Positions 11,125 to 22,440 are shown, counted from the first letter of the stretch. The stretch is 64,000 nt of DNA from Owenia fusiformis (GCA_903813345.2 CAIIXF020000003.1:1291621-1355620), one strand, 5' to 3'. Numbers and translations are program-made. The notes: generated by a model from the sequence alone, not told the origin.

Positions 11125-11434
11125 CGCCATATCAGCAAATGTCTTAAGGGTTGATGTCTTAATGCAAATGTCTCTCAGGATGGTGCTTCACTTCACTCTT
11201 GTGGTAGTCAGAGATGATGGGGTCGAAGGCGTCTTGGGATAAATCATAGGCCTCAGGGTCACACGCGTGAATACCAGTTCCGCCATATCAACAAATGTCT
11301 TAAGGGGTGATGTCTTAATGCAAATGTCTCTCAGTATGGTGCTTCACTTCACTCTTGTGGTAGCCAGCGATGATGGGGTCGAAGGCGTATCAGAATACAT
11401 CGTAGGTCTCGAGGATCACCGGCGTGAATACCAG
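11125..11434. repeat. Tandem duplication of a 156-bp segment
   Basis: Two adjacent copies (11125-11280, 11281-11434) share blocks such as CGCCATATCA, AATGTCTTAAGG and GGTGCTTCACTTCACTC, with scattered substitutions. A smaller duplicated phrase, GAGACGTGTAGTCCTT, occurs at about 11556 and 11591. Both lie near the 5' LTR of the LTR element, in its presumed leader. Confidence 0.8.
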
Positions 11435-11630
11435 TCCTAGAATCAAGGTTCTCCACTCCTGAGCTTATACAATCAGCAAGTGTTCCGTTCAATTTTGTCT
11501 CCGAATTCTTGTATTTGTCCCATACCGCTGGGGAGATGTAGCAGCTGCTCTTTAAATGAGACGTGTAGTCCTTAGCAGCCCTCAGCTTAAAAGAGACGTG
11601 TAGTCCTTGGTAGCGTTCAGCTTGTCCCAT
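11349..11630 (-). CDS. 93-aa ORF in the leader of the LTR element
   Basis: A 93-codon frame, in the sense of the LTR element and just downstream of its 5' LTR, where gag would start. It overlaps the second 156-bp duplicate unit. The product has two copies of a GLHVSFK/DYTSHLK-type phrase caused by the short duplication. No zinc knuckle or Gag hallmark is present. It may be a remnant of gag or simply an open frame. Confidence 0.25.
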   Translation of the reverse strand: MGQAERYQGLHVSFKLRAAKDYTSHLKSSCYISPAVWDKYKNSETKLNGTLADCISSGVENLDSRTGIHAGDPRDLRCILIRLRPHHRWLPQE

Positions 11631-11771
11631 AATTGATCAGCATGATACAGCCATAATTGTTGATAAAAGAATACAAATATCCTGTATATGAAAAGTGAAG
11701 CAGACGATTCCAGCTTGTAATAATTATCGTTAATACAGCAAACTGTATGATAAACAGTAAATCCAAGGTTC

Positions 11772-11792
11772 TATCCCAGAAGGGTGTTCCAG
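11772..11792 (-). promoter_or_regulatory. Candidate tRNA primer-binding site
   Basis: Minus-strand bases directly after the 5' LTR read CTGGAACACCCTTCTGGGAT. They start with TGG one base from the LTR, as needed to pair with a tRNA 3' CCA end. I could not match a specific tRNA; the plus-strand complement does not fold into a clean T-arm, so it is a primer site and not a tRNA gene. Confidence 0.5.
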
Positions 11793-12045
11793 TGTCGTCA
11801 AAAGTAGTTTATTGTAGTTCTATTATTAATTGTCATCATGGTAATTATTAATTCTGAATCCCAGATTTATATTTAATGATAATATATATTTGTGAAATCT
11901 ATACTATGCGTCTGAGGTGTGGACCCTCAGACGCATAGCAGAGAACTAAAGAAGAATATATTTAGACACACTTTTAGCCACTAAAGCAATGACGTAAGCA
12001 GGCACCATGTACATACATGGAAATACAAGTGCAAAAAGTGCTACA
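11793..12045 (-). repeat. 5' LTR (right copy)
   Basis: 253 bp, TG/CA ends, followed by the target duplication CATTC. It should carry the promoter of the element on the minus strand. The internal hairpin near 11907-11940 is the same as in the left LTR. Confidence 0.9.
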
Positions 12046-12050
12046 CATTC

Positions 12051-13102
12051 CATGGCCATATACCATGGTCATACCATGGTATGGCCATGGTCCATTTCAA
12101 CATGGTAGTCATAAATTATCAGAAATTGTTTTGTTGTTTGTAATTGTAATTGTTTAATTTAACGGCTTGACAAGCATTTTGTACAGAGCAGCAAACACTA
12201 AAAGCAAAAAACAGAAGTATAATCTACAATCTCTTATTTATATACGCAAATGAAAATTTGTCTTTTTTCTATTGTCACTGAAGACTAGAATGTTTTCAGG
12301 TTTAACATTGCAGTGGATGATGCCATTAGTTATCTGGTTCCTCCAATGTGTGTTGTAAAAGAAGTTACTCTTAAGCCTTTCTCAGATAATTGCAATGCTT
12401 ATAGCTTTTATGAAAAAATGTGTGAGTCCTGACAAAAGCATGACCATTTTCTCGCACATTTCTGATGAACACACTTTGAAAGCATCCTTATAAGCAAGTT
12501 TTAAAGCATGTTCTGAGCATTAATTGAAATGTAAAATGTGCATTCATGTGCATTAAAGTCGCACATGAATGCAGTAAAATAAATTGTAATATATGCACCA
12601 TAGATTACCAATGAAAACAAAATAATGTAATTCTGAATGTCCTTAAGCTAAATGTTCATAATGTGTAGCATCTATATCTTCATGAAAAGTCTATCCCTAT
12701 TGTTGGATCATGGTATTGGTAGGATGAGGATGAGATGATTAATAAAAACGATAAGGATGAGATAATAAATACAAAAGTTGAAATCACAAATTGGTCTCAG
12801 ATGGTTTGAACAGAATGAAGAATCAGCTGGTAGAATTGGTCAAATATAATACAATTTCAGTGTTATATCTTGTAAACCTCCAATCAACAATTACACACAA
12901 TCAACGCAACAGATCAGGTTAAGTTTTAAAGTTTAATTGTAAATACATGATAATTAGATATGTTTTTACATCAGTTTTATCCAGTCTATAAAGCAAAACA
13001 AATTACAGAAATAACATTTATTGACCCCTTAAATAACATCAGTTTCAAGCTCTGGGGAGATCCAAGAGTAGTTTTTGGACAGAGGCTTATTGATGACTCA
13101 CA
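12051..13102. other. Non-genic, AT-rich; start continues the CCATGG palindromes
   Basis: The first 70 bases repeat CCATGG and its overlaps, continuing the target of the LTR element. The rest has no domain; the 67-codon ORF at 12960 shares sequence with the duplicated block that follows but is not recognisable. Confidence 0.5.
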
Positions 13103-13636
13103 AATTATTGATGCTACGCCAAAATCAATCAAGACACCTGTTGACTTTGTTGTCAATATATAGTTATTACATTTGATATCATTGTGAAGTAGCCCATGAG
13201 AATGGCAAAATTAAACGGCTTCCGTTAAACATTGTAGTTGTGTATCACCTTGGTAACTTTCAAGATATATTTATGCACTCTGACAGCCTCCCCTACAGGT
13301 ACATAGTCCAGAGCAAATCAGATCTACCTTCAAACATTTGCATCTATTTCCCCGACAATCCTTACAGGAATTATTGATGCTACGCCAAAATCAATCAAGA
13401 CACCTGTTGACTTTGTTGTCAATATATAGTTATTACATTTGATATCATTGTGAAGTAGCCCATGAGAATGGCAAAATTAAACGGCTTCCGTTAAACATTG
13501 TAGTTGTGTATCACCTTGGTAACTTTCAAGATATATTTATGCACTCTGACAGCCTCCCCTACAGGTACATAGTCCAGAGCAAATCAGATCTACCTTCAAA
13601 CATTTGCATCTATTTCCCCGACAATCCTTACAGGAA
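13103..13636. repeat. Near-perfect tandem duplication, 266-bp unit
   Basis: Units 13103-13368 and 13369-13634 are almost identical (for example TGCTACGCCAAAATCAATC, CGGCTTCCGTTAAACATTG, CCCCGACAATCCTTACAGGA in both). Each contains the C-terminal coding end of the Cys-rich protein on the minus strand; only the second continues into the rest of that exon. The near identity implies a very recent duplication or an assembly artefact. Confidence 0.9.
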
Positions 13637-13745
13637 CATCGAACTAGTTCCTTGCATGCCTTAGATGCAACATCTTTGGTGATCCACACAGGTGTCCTGC
13701 AATGTATGCAGCACGAAGTATACGAGTATGCTGTATGAGCACATC
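13537..13745 (-). pseudogene. Exon for a CXC-type Cys-rich C-terminus
   Basis: A minus-strand exon with a good acceptor (polypyrimidine then CTCAG at 13746). It encodes about 69 residues ending in a stop. The C-terminal 35 residues are Cys-dense: CSCKDC, CKCLKVDLIC, GLCTCRGGC, the spacing of tesmin/TSO1-like CXC tails found at the ends of many invertebrate proteins of transposon type. An upstream exon-like block (13800-13905) with a GTAAGT donor exists, but its only open frame does not match in phase, so the gene is probably broken or missing an exon. Zinc or DNA binding is the family expectation, not shown here. Confidence 0.5.
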
Positions 13746-14705
13746 CTGAGTAGGTGGAATACGGAAGATAGATAATGAAAAATCTCTTTCTTGCTGAGTA
13801 GGTAATACTTACAATTCCATTGAAATGGTGCACCTCTCCATACTGATTTCCAAAACTCTAGGGATGAAGGGACTTGCATTTCTCAGCATCATTTCGCATT
13901 CATGTCGCTTCCTGAAACACATTTTAAACACATTTCATAAATTTTGAGTGTTTTAAATATCAGCCAAAAATGAAACAATATATACAACCCATAATAATGT
14001 CAATATTTTATTGAAGAATAGGATGCTATCAAGGAAGACTGATTTTGGAATTTTGGAATGTTATTCATTAGTGTAATATTGTATATTGCAACAAGGATGT
14101 TTTCCTAACAGAACTCTGTTTTCACAAGTGAATATTGCAGGGCCAACTAAAAGCATATAAAATTTATGTCTACCATATTGTATTGCTCAATTGACACATA
14201 TGGAAAGGTTGGCTCAAAGTTGAAGTAAAATATCCAATTTAAGATATACTGGAAGCTATGTTTTTGGTTTTAAATTATGCAGCAATTCTGACGTGGTTCA
14301 TTGACATGAGATCAAAAATACTGAGCTAGTTATTTTGTATATTAATTGCTATACCTCTACTTATTTTGGAGGATTTGCTGTTTTGAATATTTGTCTCTTG
14401 CCCTGGGGGGAAAATTTGAGTCTTTCCATTTTCATTGGAAGTGAAAATACAAGACAGGGTAGGTCATGCCTCCTGATCATCTTCTGGCAAACAGGAGGAT
14501 GGAGTTTGGGGTACAGGAGGTAGAGGAGGTAAAAGAGGTAGAGAGCAGGTATTATAAATGAATGAAGAACCTTTATTAGTTAATTTCTCTTGGTTGTGGC
14601 ATCACATTTTTCTTGTCAAACTGCGCGCCTATATTCACATGTATTTCCCAAACTGCGTGCCTAATATTTCCAAACTGCTTGCCTATCCAAGCTTGTTTTG
14701 TATTA

Positions 14706-15244
14706 TTAGAAAACGTAAGCACCATAATATGTAAGGATCTTATAGATCCTAAGGGTAAAATATGTATTTTTTTCGAATTTATCATGTGCAGCCTTCCTCT
14801 GTTCAGAGTGGTGTTTGAGTTTTTGAGAGGTTAGTTTATGACTGAAGGTCAATTTTGATTGATGAGCTTTCAGGCATGATGACTCCGAATCGACTTCTGA
14901 AATTCCTAGTAATACATCCACTGGTAATTTTGCATGTCTACCAAACATTAACATGTATGGTGAAATGCCTGTACTCTGATGTGGTGTTACATTGTAGTAG
15001 TAGAACTCTTTGATGTATTCTGACCATTTTCTTCTTGATTTAATAACCTAAATAAAAGATTCAACATATGGGTAAATCTCTCACATTGTCCATTTCCAGA
15101 TGGATGGTATACCATTGATTTACACAAAGCAGCAACTATTTTTCCCTGAAAGTTTCTACCTTTATCTGAATGAATCCTTGTAAGAATTCCATACACATGA
15201 AACCAATTTTTAACTAGAACTTTGGCTACAATAGATTTCTGCAT
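14706..15244 (-). pseudogene. Ty3/gypsy-type integrase fragment, frameshifted
   Basis: Two minus-strand frames make one broken integrase core. The first (15244-14987) has TRIHSDKGRNF with the catalytic-core Asp, and YHPSGNGQCERF with the region around the catalytic Glu. The second (14954-14706) continues with LMFGRHAKLPVDVLLG, the classical gypsy sequence after the core. At least one frameshift separates them, and the N-terminal zinc-binding part and the reverse transcriptase are absent. No LTRs are visible nearby. It is a dead remnant of an LTR retrotransposon unrelated to the one at 526-12045. Confidence 0.85.
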
Positions 15245-15905
15245 GTGGTATTATTGCTCTAGAAATGTTTGTTAAAGTATTCCATAAAAGAGAATTTTGG
15301 TTATACATAATTAGCCAACTTATAAAATTCCTTATACATATAGCTTTTGTGTAATACGTCATCACAACTTGCGCTCTCTATTCATAATGCTATACGAATG
15401 TCAAAATGTAGGACCAATGCCATACCAAATGTCCAAATATGGGACCAATGCCATACCTTAATTCAAAGTAAATGAAATATAGGATTAATGTCATACAAAT
15501 GTGCAAATACAGGACCAATCGCCATACCTCAAATCAAGAGTATGCAATCCAATATGGCGGCCGCCACCAGGAAATTTCTACGAATTCACATGTTTCATGT
15601 CATAACTTCTTCAAACTACAATCAAACGGCTAGTTCTTCTGCCACAACATAGGAACAACTCAGTTGATTTAAAAGATTCAGCATTCTAAGGTAAAACTTC
15701 ATGTCTTCAACATCATTTCACCAGGGGACTGATATTTTTACAAAATATTTCAGGTTTTGTCTCCTCAGATCATCACACAACCCCCCCCCCTTAATGAGAT
15801 GCGATCCGCATCTTATTCAATTACAAAATATTTCAGATTCACTTCAATATTATATATAATAATATTCCTAGCTTATTAAGCATACATTAAAATCCACATT
15901 GTCCA
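15245..15905. other. No gene; short dispersed repeats
   Basis: Three spaced copies of a phrase like TAGGACCAATGCCATACC occur at 15410-15530. A CCCCCCCCCC run is at 15781. Nothing coding is supported. Confidence 0.5.
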
Positions 15906-16350
15906 TCAGCATATTGTACATATCCCATCCTTCCCAGCCTCATTAGTCTGAGTTGCTACTGTCTTCTGAATTAGTTGAACTCCCTTAAATTCCCATCTCT
16001 TCTCCCCAGTCTTCGCATTGATGAAATAGTACTTGTTCCTTTTCATCAAATAATAGGTCCGCCAACCTTCAACATAGCTTGACCACGGCAACTCCAACAT
16101 AGGCGGTACTTTCCTAACCACTTTCACCCCATATCAATCATCCACATCCTGAATACCAACCATATGAATATTTTACCAAGGTCAACATTAGGCCAAGATT
16201 TGATATTGTCTTCCCAAGAGTTGATAGTATTAGGGTTGATCACATCATGTATTGAAAGCTTTTCCTCTAGATCATTTATAACAGTATCTAGCAAATCTAT
16301 GTTTGGTCACCGAGACACAGTTTCTCTGAAACATGTTGCACCCCAGTGAA
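15906..16350 (-). pseudogene. Broken coding fragment with a WW-like domain
   Basis: The minus frame 16127-15906 encodes 73 residues including LPWSSYVEGWRTYYLM and YYFINAKTGEKRWEF: two tryptophans about 23 apart with an aromatic pair and Asn between, the pattern of a WW domain. Upstream (about 16265-16150) another open stretch has LEEKLSIHDVINP, SWPNVDLGKIF and, after a frame change, MVGIQDVDD and then a stop before KVVRKVPP. The pieces plainly belong together but contain at least one frameshift and one stop. WW domains bind Pro-rich ligands. The parent protein is not recognised; a transposon origin is possible. Confidence 0.5.
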
Positions 16351-18107
16351 CTTAGCAGGGCGTATCGAAATCAAGATGTTCCAGGAAACAGTTAATTTGA
16401 ATTTCAAACCTACCCTGTCGTCAAAAAGTTAAGGATCACATACCATACCCTGGGCAATAACCCAGATGCAAGAAGGTAGTTACAAGTTTCACCACCAGGT
16501 GGCTGATTTGAGTCAATTAACATGGCATGTATGTAAGAAAGTTTCCTTAACTCAAATATTCATCAGTTTAAGTGGATCAATTTTTATTTAACCCTAATGT
16601 GTCAGATATTTATACAAATGAAAATATGTTCTTTAAAAGAAAACATTATCTGGCTAACACAAAAAAAGATATTTCACTTTTTGTGATTTTATAACATGGG
16701 GTCTAAGGGGAATCTCCCCGACCTAGAAGTCACATTTCAAAGAAAATTAATTTTTCAAAGTTGATAAACACTTTGAATTTTGAGTTTTTAATGACGTAAA
16801 TCAAGATTATTTCTACTCGCATCTTTTTCATTTCATTAATTGTAGGGTGGTGACATGATTTTTTCAAGTACAATATATCCAGTAGTTAAAGTGCAAGTTG
16901 TGTAGGCCTTGGCTGTGTGATCAAAATGAGCCCAAGATCATCAAATTTGGTCAAAGCGTTCAAAGGTTACAGCATTTTAAAGATCTGAAATTCGCGATTC
17001 CTTTCGTTGAAAATTGAATAAATTATGCTAATGAGCTCATTAGCATATTTCACTTATAGATAAAAAATAAATATTATTCTAAGATTAAAAATATTTCAGA
17101 TACCTAGAGAGAAAAAGTTGTGTGATAGGAAAAATAATGAATCATGTCCAAGAAAACATGTAAATTAGAGAGACAGATGCCCAAATATGGCTAACAGAGC
17201 CAAATTCACTCCGATTTCTGGTAAAATTTGGACAAAATTGGCATTTTTTGTTCCTACACTCATATTTCTGAACCAATTTTACAGAAAATAATGTACTTAG
17301 TTGGTTGCATACTATTTTATTTCTGTCAAACCATACTTCTTCTCTAGGTAAAAGAAATAAAATGCTTGATCTGATCAAAAATTTCCCAAAAAGGTTATTT
17401 GAAAGGTCTCACCAGTACAAAATATCCATATTTAGCCACCTTTTTCACCTATTTCATGACCATCATCGATGTTGATAGGCCTCTATTTTTAAAAATCAGT
17501 AAATATCACATCTGCTATCCTAAATTTCCCAATAACTATTTTTTCTGTGAACATGTGTATGCTCAAACAGCCTCTTTATGCCATATTTTCTTCGAAAAAA
17601 GGCTCTGAAGTATGCTAGGAAAACATATTTTCACACAAATTCTAGGTGGAAATAAGCCCAGAGAGACCATTTTGTAGTAAAATATGTCTAAAAATACAGC
17701 ACCTATTTGTAACCATGAAAAATATTATCATATCCACACAGATTCAATATAAAGTACTATATATTTTTAATTCCTGCTATATAATGATTCAAACATAGCC
17801 AGTAGTCAAAAGGTGCCCTCCCTTGGCGGGATTTTGGGGTAGGGCGATTATTGAAAAACCAAAAATGACTTTGCCAAAAATGGATGAATTTGCATAATTT
17901 TTTTAAAAATGCTCAGTAAAGAAATTGTTATCTTTCTCTTTTTTTCAATTTAATCAATGTGGACTTATTATTCATCAAATAATTATTTTCAATCTTCAGA
18001 GGACCCATTTTTAAGGATTTGGGGGTAGGGCAATCACTGAAAACCACAAATAACAATAAGTTCACCAAATATGAAGACATTACTGTATTAATTAGTCACT
18101 GTATTAA
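16351..18107. other. AT-rich, no gene
   Basis: No domain or splice-bounded exon found. A phrase GGATTTTGGGGTAGGGCGAT (17829) is echoed as GGATTTGGGGGTAGGGCAAT (18017), each followed by CTGAAAA/TTGAAAAACCA, indicating a diverged duplication of about 190 bp. Confidence 0.5.
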
Positions 18108-18109
18108 TA

Positions 18110-18700
18110 CAGTGTGTCCCAAAAAAAGGAAACCAGCAATAGATTGCTTATTTCTCAAATATGAATAATAATAGGAAAATTTCACAGCTACCATCTGATA
18201 GGTTATATTGTCCTCTTTCTTATGATACCAAAGTTGTCTATTTTCCTTCACGGATTACTGAGTTATAAGGGATTTAAGTGACCATGTCAGAAATGAGTTT
18301 GTACCACTTTCAGCCAAGTCAATTTCACCATCATAACAAAGTGATAAGTAACAACAAACATCAGGATATCACTCTTTTACTCATTTATTCCAATTAAAAT
18401 TACACATATCATATTTAACACCCCTTTTAAATCCCAATGTCCATTCAAAGTTGTTTTAACCCCAGTGTCCTTCAACATGACCCCCATTCCTTTCAATGCA
18501 AATGTCTGCCCTTGATCTCATCGCACGTACTGCATATTTTCTGAAACCTATTGTTTAAAAAAAACAAAACATCTCTGGGGTCTTCTTACCCACTCCAAGA
18601 AAACTCTATTGAAACTACCAGAGCTCATTTCTGCAAGGGATGACAGAACAGAGCTCTTAAGTTCCTCATTCCTCAAATTTTATTCTGGCCATATATTACG
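18110..18700 (-). mobile_element. Mariner/IS630-type transposon relic
   Basis: At 18108 a TA is followed by CAGTGTGTCCCAAAAAAAGG, typical of a mariner-type terminal repeat. On the minus strand, about 18700-18456 encodes the end of a transposase: NRVFLEWVRRPQRC, then FRKYAVRAMRSR, then ICIERNGGHVEGHWG and a stop. The C-IERNGGHVE phrase is the usual C-terminus in many mariner-related transposases. The catalytic DDE residues lie in lost sequence, and the opposite terminal repeat is not found. Defunct. Confidence 0.7.
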
Positions 18701-18719
18701 ACATAAATCATAAAATCTC

Positions 18720-19440
18720 GGTCTTTACTCCTTATGTAAGCAACAAGACGTATGATGTGACAGTTGTTTATTACGACAAACAGAGCCAGAGAAGCTAAAA
18801 AATACAAATGCAAATAATAAGTACTTCGTATTATATAGTAAAATAAAGTAAACTGTCAATTGGTCACACTTAAATAATCATTTATTTCTTGCACCCTTCT
18901 GTTGTATTTATCTTCCTCTTCTTTTAGTGTTTACCTTACTGAAGGGAATATACAATACTGCTTTAACATATATATTTTTGACACAGATTAATATCTTTCA
19001 ACTAATACCATATTCAAAATACCATTTTTTAAAAATACCACTCTGTTTATTTTATCAAAACATTGTTGGAAATCTACAAATCCCGTTGGAAATCTACAAA
19101 TCCTGCAAATTAGAGTCCAACATAAGAGTCCAACATAAGCATGCTGGCTGTTTTCTTGTCATTCTGATTCCTTCATCCAATCTTTTATTAGATTTTTGAC
19201 ACCTGTATCAGATGGAATTCCACTAAACTTTCCAGGTATTTTATTGAAAATGAGTTTAACTGTCATTCTGTACCCAATTGACTCTTAATTGGATTTTTGT
19301 TTTCTTAGCTGTGATTTTTAAAGAATAAACCAAGATAAACAATATATTGGCTTTATATTACATCCTTGGAACTTGAATGCACTTAAGTGTCTATGAAAGA
19401 TGGATATGACCCCTTAAATTACAAATATGAGTGTCTCTCT
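18720..19440. other. No gene seen
   Basis: AT-rich sequence. A short local duplication (GTTGGAAATCTACAAATCC twice at 19065-19105, and AGAGTCCAACATAAG twice at 19112-19140) is the only structure noted. Confidence 0.5.
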
Positions 19441-19446
19441 ACGTTT

Positions 19447-19745
19447 TATATTTTGATCTTAGGTCCTTCTGTATGTTTTCAATTTTTTCCTTGTGTCCCA
19501 CAATGTCTCTCAACTAGACTCGACACCCAACAATTGTTTGGTCAAATGGGGGTCTAGAATTTTCAGCTCTGCTGGACTTTTTCCCAGTTACATTATGTAG
19601 CATTAGTTCCTCATCAGTAAAAGAAATGGCTTACCAATCTTTTTTTGAAGGGAGTTTTTCAGAGCTAGGAGGCAACAGTTGCACATTTGGCATATCTCTT
19701 GAATGGCATAGGAGAAAGCAGTTGGCTACAGGCCCTCGGGAAGAT
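19447..19745 (-). pseudogene. Decayed coding fragment, possibly BEN-like
   Basis: A minus frame interrupted by two stops reads LPSKKDW(stop)AISFTDEEL, MLHNVTGKKSSRAENSRPP, FDQTIVGCRV(stop)LRDIVGHKE and so on. FTDEEL..TGKKS..RPPLD is the kind of C-terminal sequence I associate with BEN-domain-like proteins of invertebrates, but the match is from memory and weak. The plus-strand 111-aa ORF over the same bases is judged a shadow. Not functional as read. Confidence 0.3.
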
Positions 19746-20268
19746 AAATTGTTTATCTCTTGGGATATTCCCTGTATCCAAAACCTCCCAATGCATAACC
19801 CCTATGTACTAAATGTACATTTTTGTCTCACCTACAAGTTTATCAAACATATCAAGGGATACACCAACAGCTTCTTCTTCATAATCTTTCAAAAGAAAAA
19901 ACTGGTGAAGAGTGATTTGGAATTGCAAATGATATTCAACACTCTCCAGAAAATACATTGACTCTCAGCAAGGGATTAATTATGCATCAAACTCATGAAA
20001 ATGTGCACATAGAAATTCATTTAAGTGAGTGACAAAAGAGGCATATATTGTGATTCACCTTTTATATTAAAATAATGATACCCCTCACATTTAATATTTG
20101 ACTGCTGAAAAGAAAGAACATACCATGATTTATCATCTTGGTATAATAGCGTTTTACTTACATAATATATATCACTTATAATAGTGACAAGAAATACTTT
20201 GACTGAATTGATCAAATAAGGGAACAACTGAAAGAAATAACAACAAAACTATACCTGGTGGGTTTGCA

Positions 20269-20465
20269 AAGATCGGAAGTAAAAATATGTCTTCTTATCC
20301 AGGCATTTAAATGGGGCATATCTTTGATGTAGGGTGTTCATGTGGCCTTTATCCCCCTTAGGGGGGAAGGTTTTGGAACAGACATCACAATCAGAGTCCA
20401 TTTTATAATGGTGTACAAGCTCATGTAATTTAAGGTGACGTTTTAATGATTTTACCAGATGATCT
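20269..20465 (-). pseudogene. C2H2 zinc-finger fragment
   Basis: The minus strand encodes LVKSLKRHLKLHELVHHYK, then CDVCSKTF with HMNTLHQRY, then FKCLDKKTYFYFRSLQTHQ. The middle unit is a plausible C2H2 finger (C-x2-C ... H-x4-H), and the first is the second half of another. The third has lost its second Cys. No start codon or clean splice site was assigned. It may be an exon of a divergent zinc-finger gene or a relic; the damaged third finger favours relic. Confidence 0.5.
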
Positions 20466-20960
20466 TTTTGCTAGAGAGGGTGACTAGCCAGTTGCAGATT
20501 ATAATTATGAGTCAAGAGTGACTAGTGATTTGACCTGATTTGATAATCATTAAACTGGTGTACCTTTTCAAGTTCCTAGCTAGTTCTCTGTTCTTTATGT
20601 ATTGTGGAGATTAGCTATCATATCCCCTTTGGTAATGCTGCTCACCAACATGGAATTGAAACAACTTGGTGCAGGACATCCATGCAAAGGATTGATTTAA
20701 TGCTCTCTAATGTGATTATATTAACCCTCTCTTTACGGGACCCCCTAATTTCGTTAAATATTTTACGATGGAAATACCTCATTTCATGATATTGATTGTC
20801 GGGCACAAAAGGGTTAACATCCGTCAACTATTTACAAAACTGAACAAAATATTCACTTTTTCTTACCTGGACTTAGTTTTCAAGTGTTAATGCATTGGTA
20901 TCGTGTAAATTGATTGACTTCATATTTTATTTAATTCATAAAAATGACGATCCCCGATTG

Positions 20961-21250
20961 TCACATTACTCCCGTCTTCTTAAAAAGATGTGTCCTCATA
21001 TATTTACAATTCTCCTTTATTCTAGTTATCTCATTGTGCCACATGAAGTTCCTTGTTGTAAGAGTACACTTTGTTTTCCGACCACAAGTACGTACTTCTC
21101 TAACCTTCTTCCACCTCCAACCTTCTTCCACCATACAGAAAGGCAAGTTAACAACCATTTCGTCTTGTAGTCTGACCTGACAGGCAACGTCCTTCATCCT
21201 CAAATCACTGTCTACTACATTCTCTTCACTACTACTGTCCTTTGAGATGA
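20961..21250 (-). CDS. Unrecognised open frame, possibly an exon
   Basis: About 97 codons are open on the minus strand, with protein-like composition: an acidic start (KDSSSEENVVDSD), then KDVACQVRLQDEMVV, a Trp/Lys patch (EEGWRWKKVREVRT) and Cys/Lys residues. The first ATG is at 21203, but the frame is open upstream, as expected for an internal exon. No domain recognised, and no clear acceptor was found. Confidence 0.25.
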
Positions 21251-21280
21251 CTTGGGGTTGAGATGACTTGTCACCTTTTA

Positions 21281-21866
21281 TGTACTATATTGCACTCAAA
21301 GGGTCATTATATAGTGTGATACTGCATCTTCACAGTCTGTTGTCACTGGCACTTTATAATATCCATATATCCATGGTATAAATTGTTTAAGTATATATCA
21401 CTGTAGTAGGACATTGGCCAATATAAAGACAAGTTGAAACATTCTGGTTTATCCTGATGAGAAACATGTTGGGATTTATCCTGATGAGACTAAACTATTT
21501 TACTTAAACATATATACATGCACTATATTGCACTTAAAGTGTCAGTATATAGTATGGCTCTTTATAATATCCATATATTCATGGTTTTAATTGCTTAGTA
21601 TATATCACTGTAGTAGGACATTGGCCCATATAAAGACACGTTGAAACATTCTGGTTTATCCTGATGAGAAACATGTTGAGATTTATCCTGATGAGAAAAA
21701 TGTTGAGATTTATGCTGATGAGACAACTGTTTCACTTAAACATATATACATGCACTATATTGCACTTAAAGTGTCAGTTTATAGTTTGTCACTATAATAT
21801 CCATATATTCATGGTATCAATTGTTTAGTATATATCATTGTAGTAGGACATTGGCCCATATAAAGT
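21281..21866. repeat. Tandem array, three units of about 235 bp
   Basis: Units begin at 21281, 21519 and 21751 with TGYACTATATTGCACT and share TATATCACTGTAGTAGGACA and CTGGTTTATCCTGATGAGA. Within each unit the phrase TTATCCTGATGAGA is itself repeated two or three times. The third unit is cut short by the LINE fragment at 21867. Confidence 0.85.
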
Positions 21867-22440
21867 TGTTTTTTTAAGGTTATTTTATTTCCATAAGCAT
21901 AGGTAATGTACAATCTTTCATACAAGTAACATGGAAAAACAAGCCTAAGTTTACACATTATTGGCTTGTGGAGATACAATTTATACAGTGGAATATTTTA
22001 CATGTACAATAATAATAATAAATACAATAACATAATGTAGTGTTTAGATATGATGAAGATGAAATGAGATGACAGATGATGGTTTGAAAATTTGGCAAGG
22101 TAGCTGTTGTCACAAGATTTTGTTTATAAATTCAGACGATAATTCTATGAGTGTCGAATTAAGCTTTGGAGAAAGATTTTTATCACCAAAGAGAATCATA
22201 TCTACCTTGTCATATTTACATTTGCTGGAGAAAAGTTTTAGATCAGGGTCAGCATTTTGAGAGAGACTTTGGAGAAAAGTTTGTCGGGCATCATGTGTTA
22301 GAGGGCAATCAAGTAAATAGTGTACCTTTGTTTGGTTTCGAAATCCGCATGGGCAACTTGGATCTCTAAAGTTTTCAAAATTGTGCCGAAAGTAATCAGA
22401 GCGCAAAGAAAGATCACATCTCATTCGATTAAAGATCTAA
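21867..22440 (-). mobile_element. 5'-truncated LINE (3' end only)
   Basis: The minus frame 22424-22110 encodes the C-terminus of a LINE ORF2: MRCDLSLRSDYF, then CPCGFRNQTKVHYLLDC, the Cys-x-Cys ... His ... Cys knuckle that ends many APE-type LINE polyproteins. The element then runs to a short A tail at 21867-21873. It interrupts the third tandem unit. It belongs to a different family from the LINE at 4.6-10.9 kb. No reverse transcriptase remains. Confidence 0.8.

Larger units (their letters stand above)
526..12045 (-). mobile_element. LTR retrotransposon, apparently non-autonomous, split by a LINE
   Basis: Two 253-bp direct repeats (526-778 and 11793-12045) differ at only two positions by eye. 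Each begins TG and ends CA and they are bracketed by a 5-bp target duplication CATTC (521-525 and 12046-12050). A G-rich purine tract adjoins the left LTR and a TGG-starting primer-site candidate adjoins the right LTR, so the element is transcribed on the minus strand. The 11-kb interior has no protease, reverse transcriptase, RNase H or integrase of its own; about 6.2 kb of it is a separate LINE. Without the LINE the element would be about 5.3 kb, consistent with a large retrotransposon derivative mobilised in trans. The near-identical LTRs imply recent insertion. The lack of pol is my reading; a strongly diverged pol could escape notice. Confidence 0.88.

Noticed and set aside
11764-11792. 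tRNA gene beside the right LTR
   Set aside because: It ends in CCA on the plus strand but the T-arm does not pair; the position fits a primer-binding site instead.
21281-21866. CRISPR array
   Set aside because: Units are 235 bp, without short direct repeats separated by unique spacers, in a eukaryotic setting.
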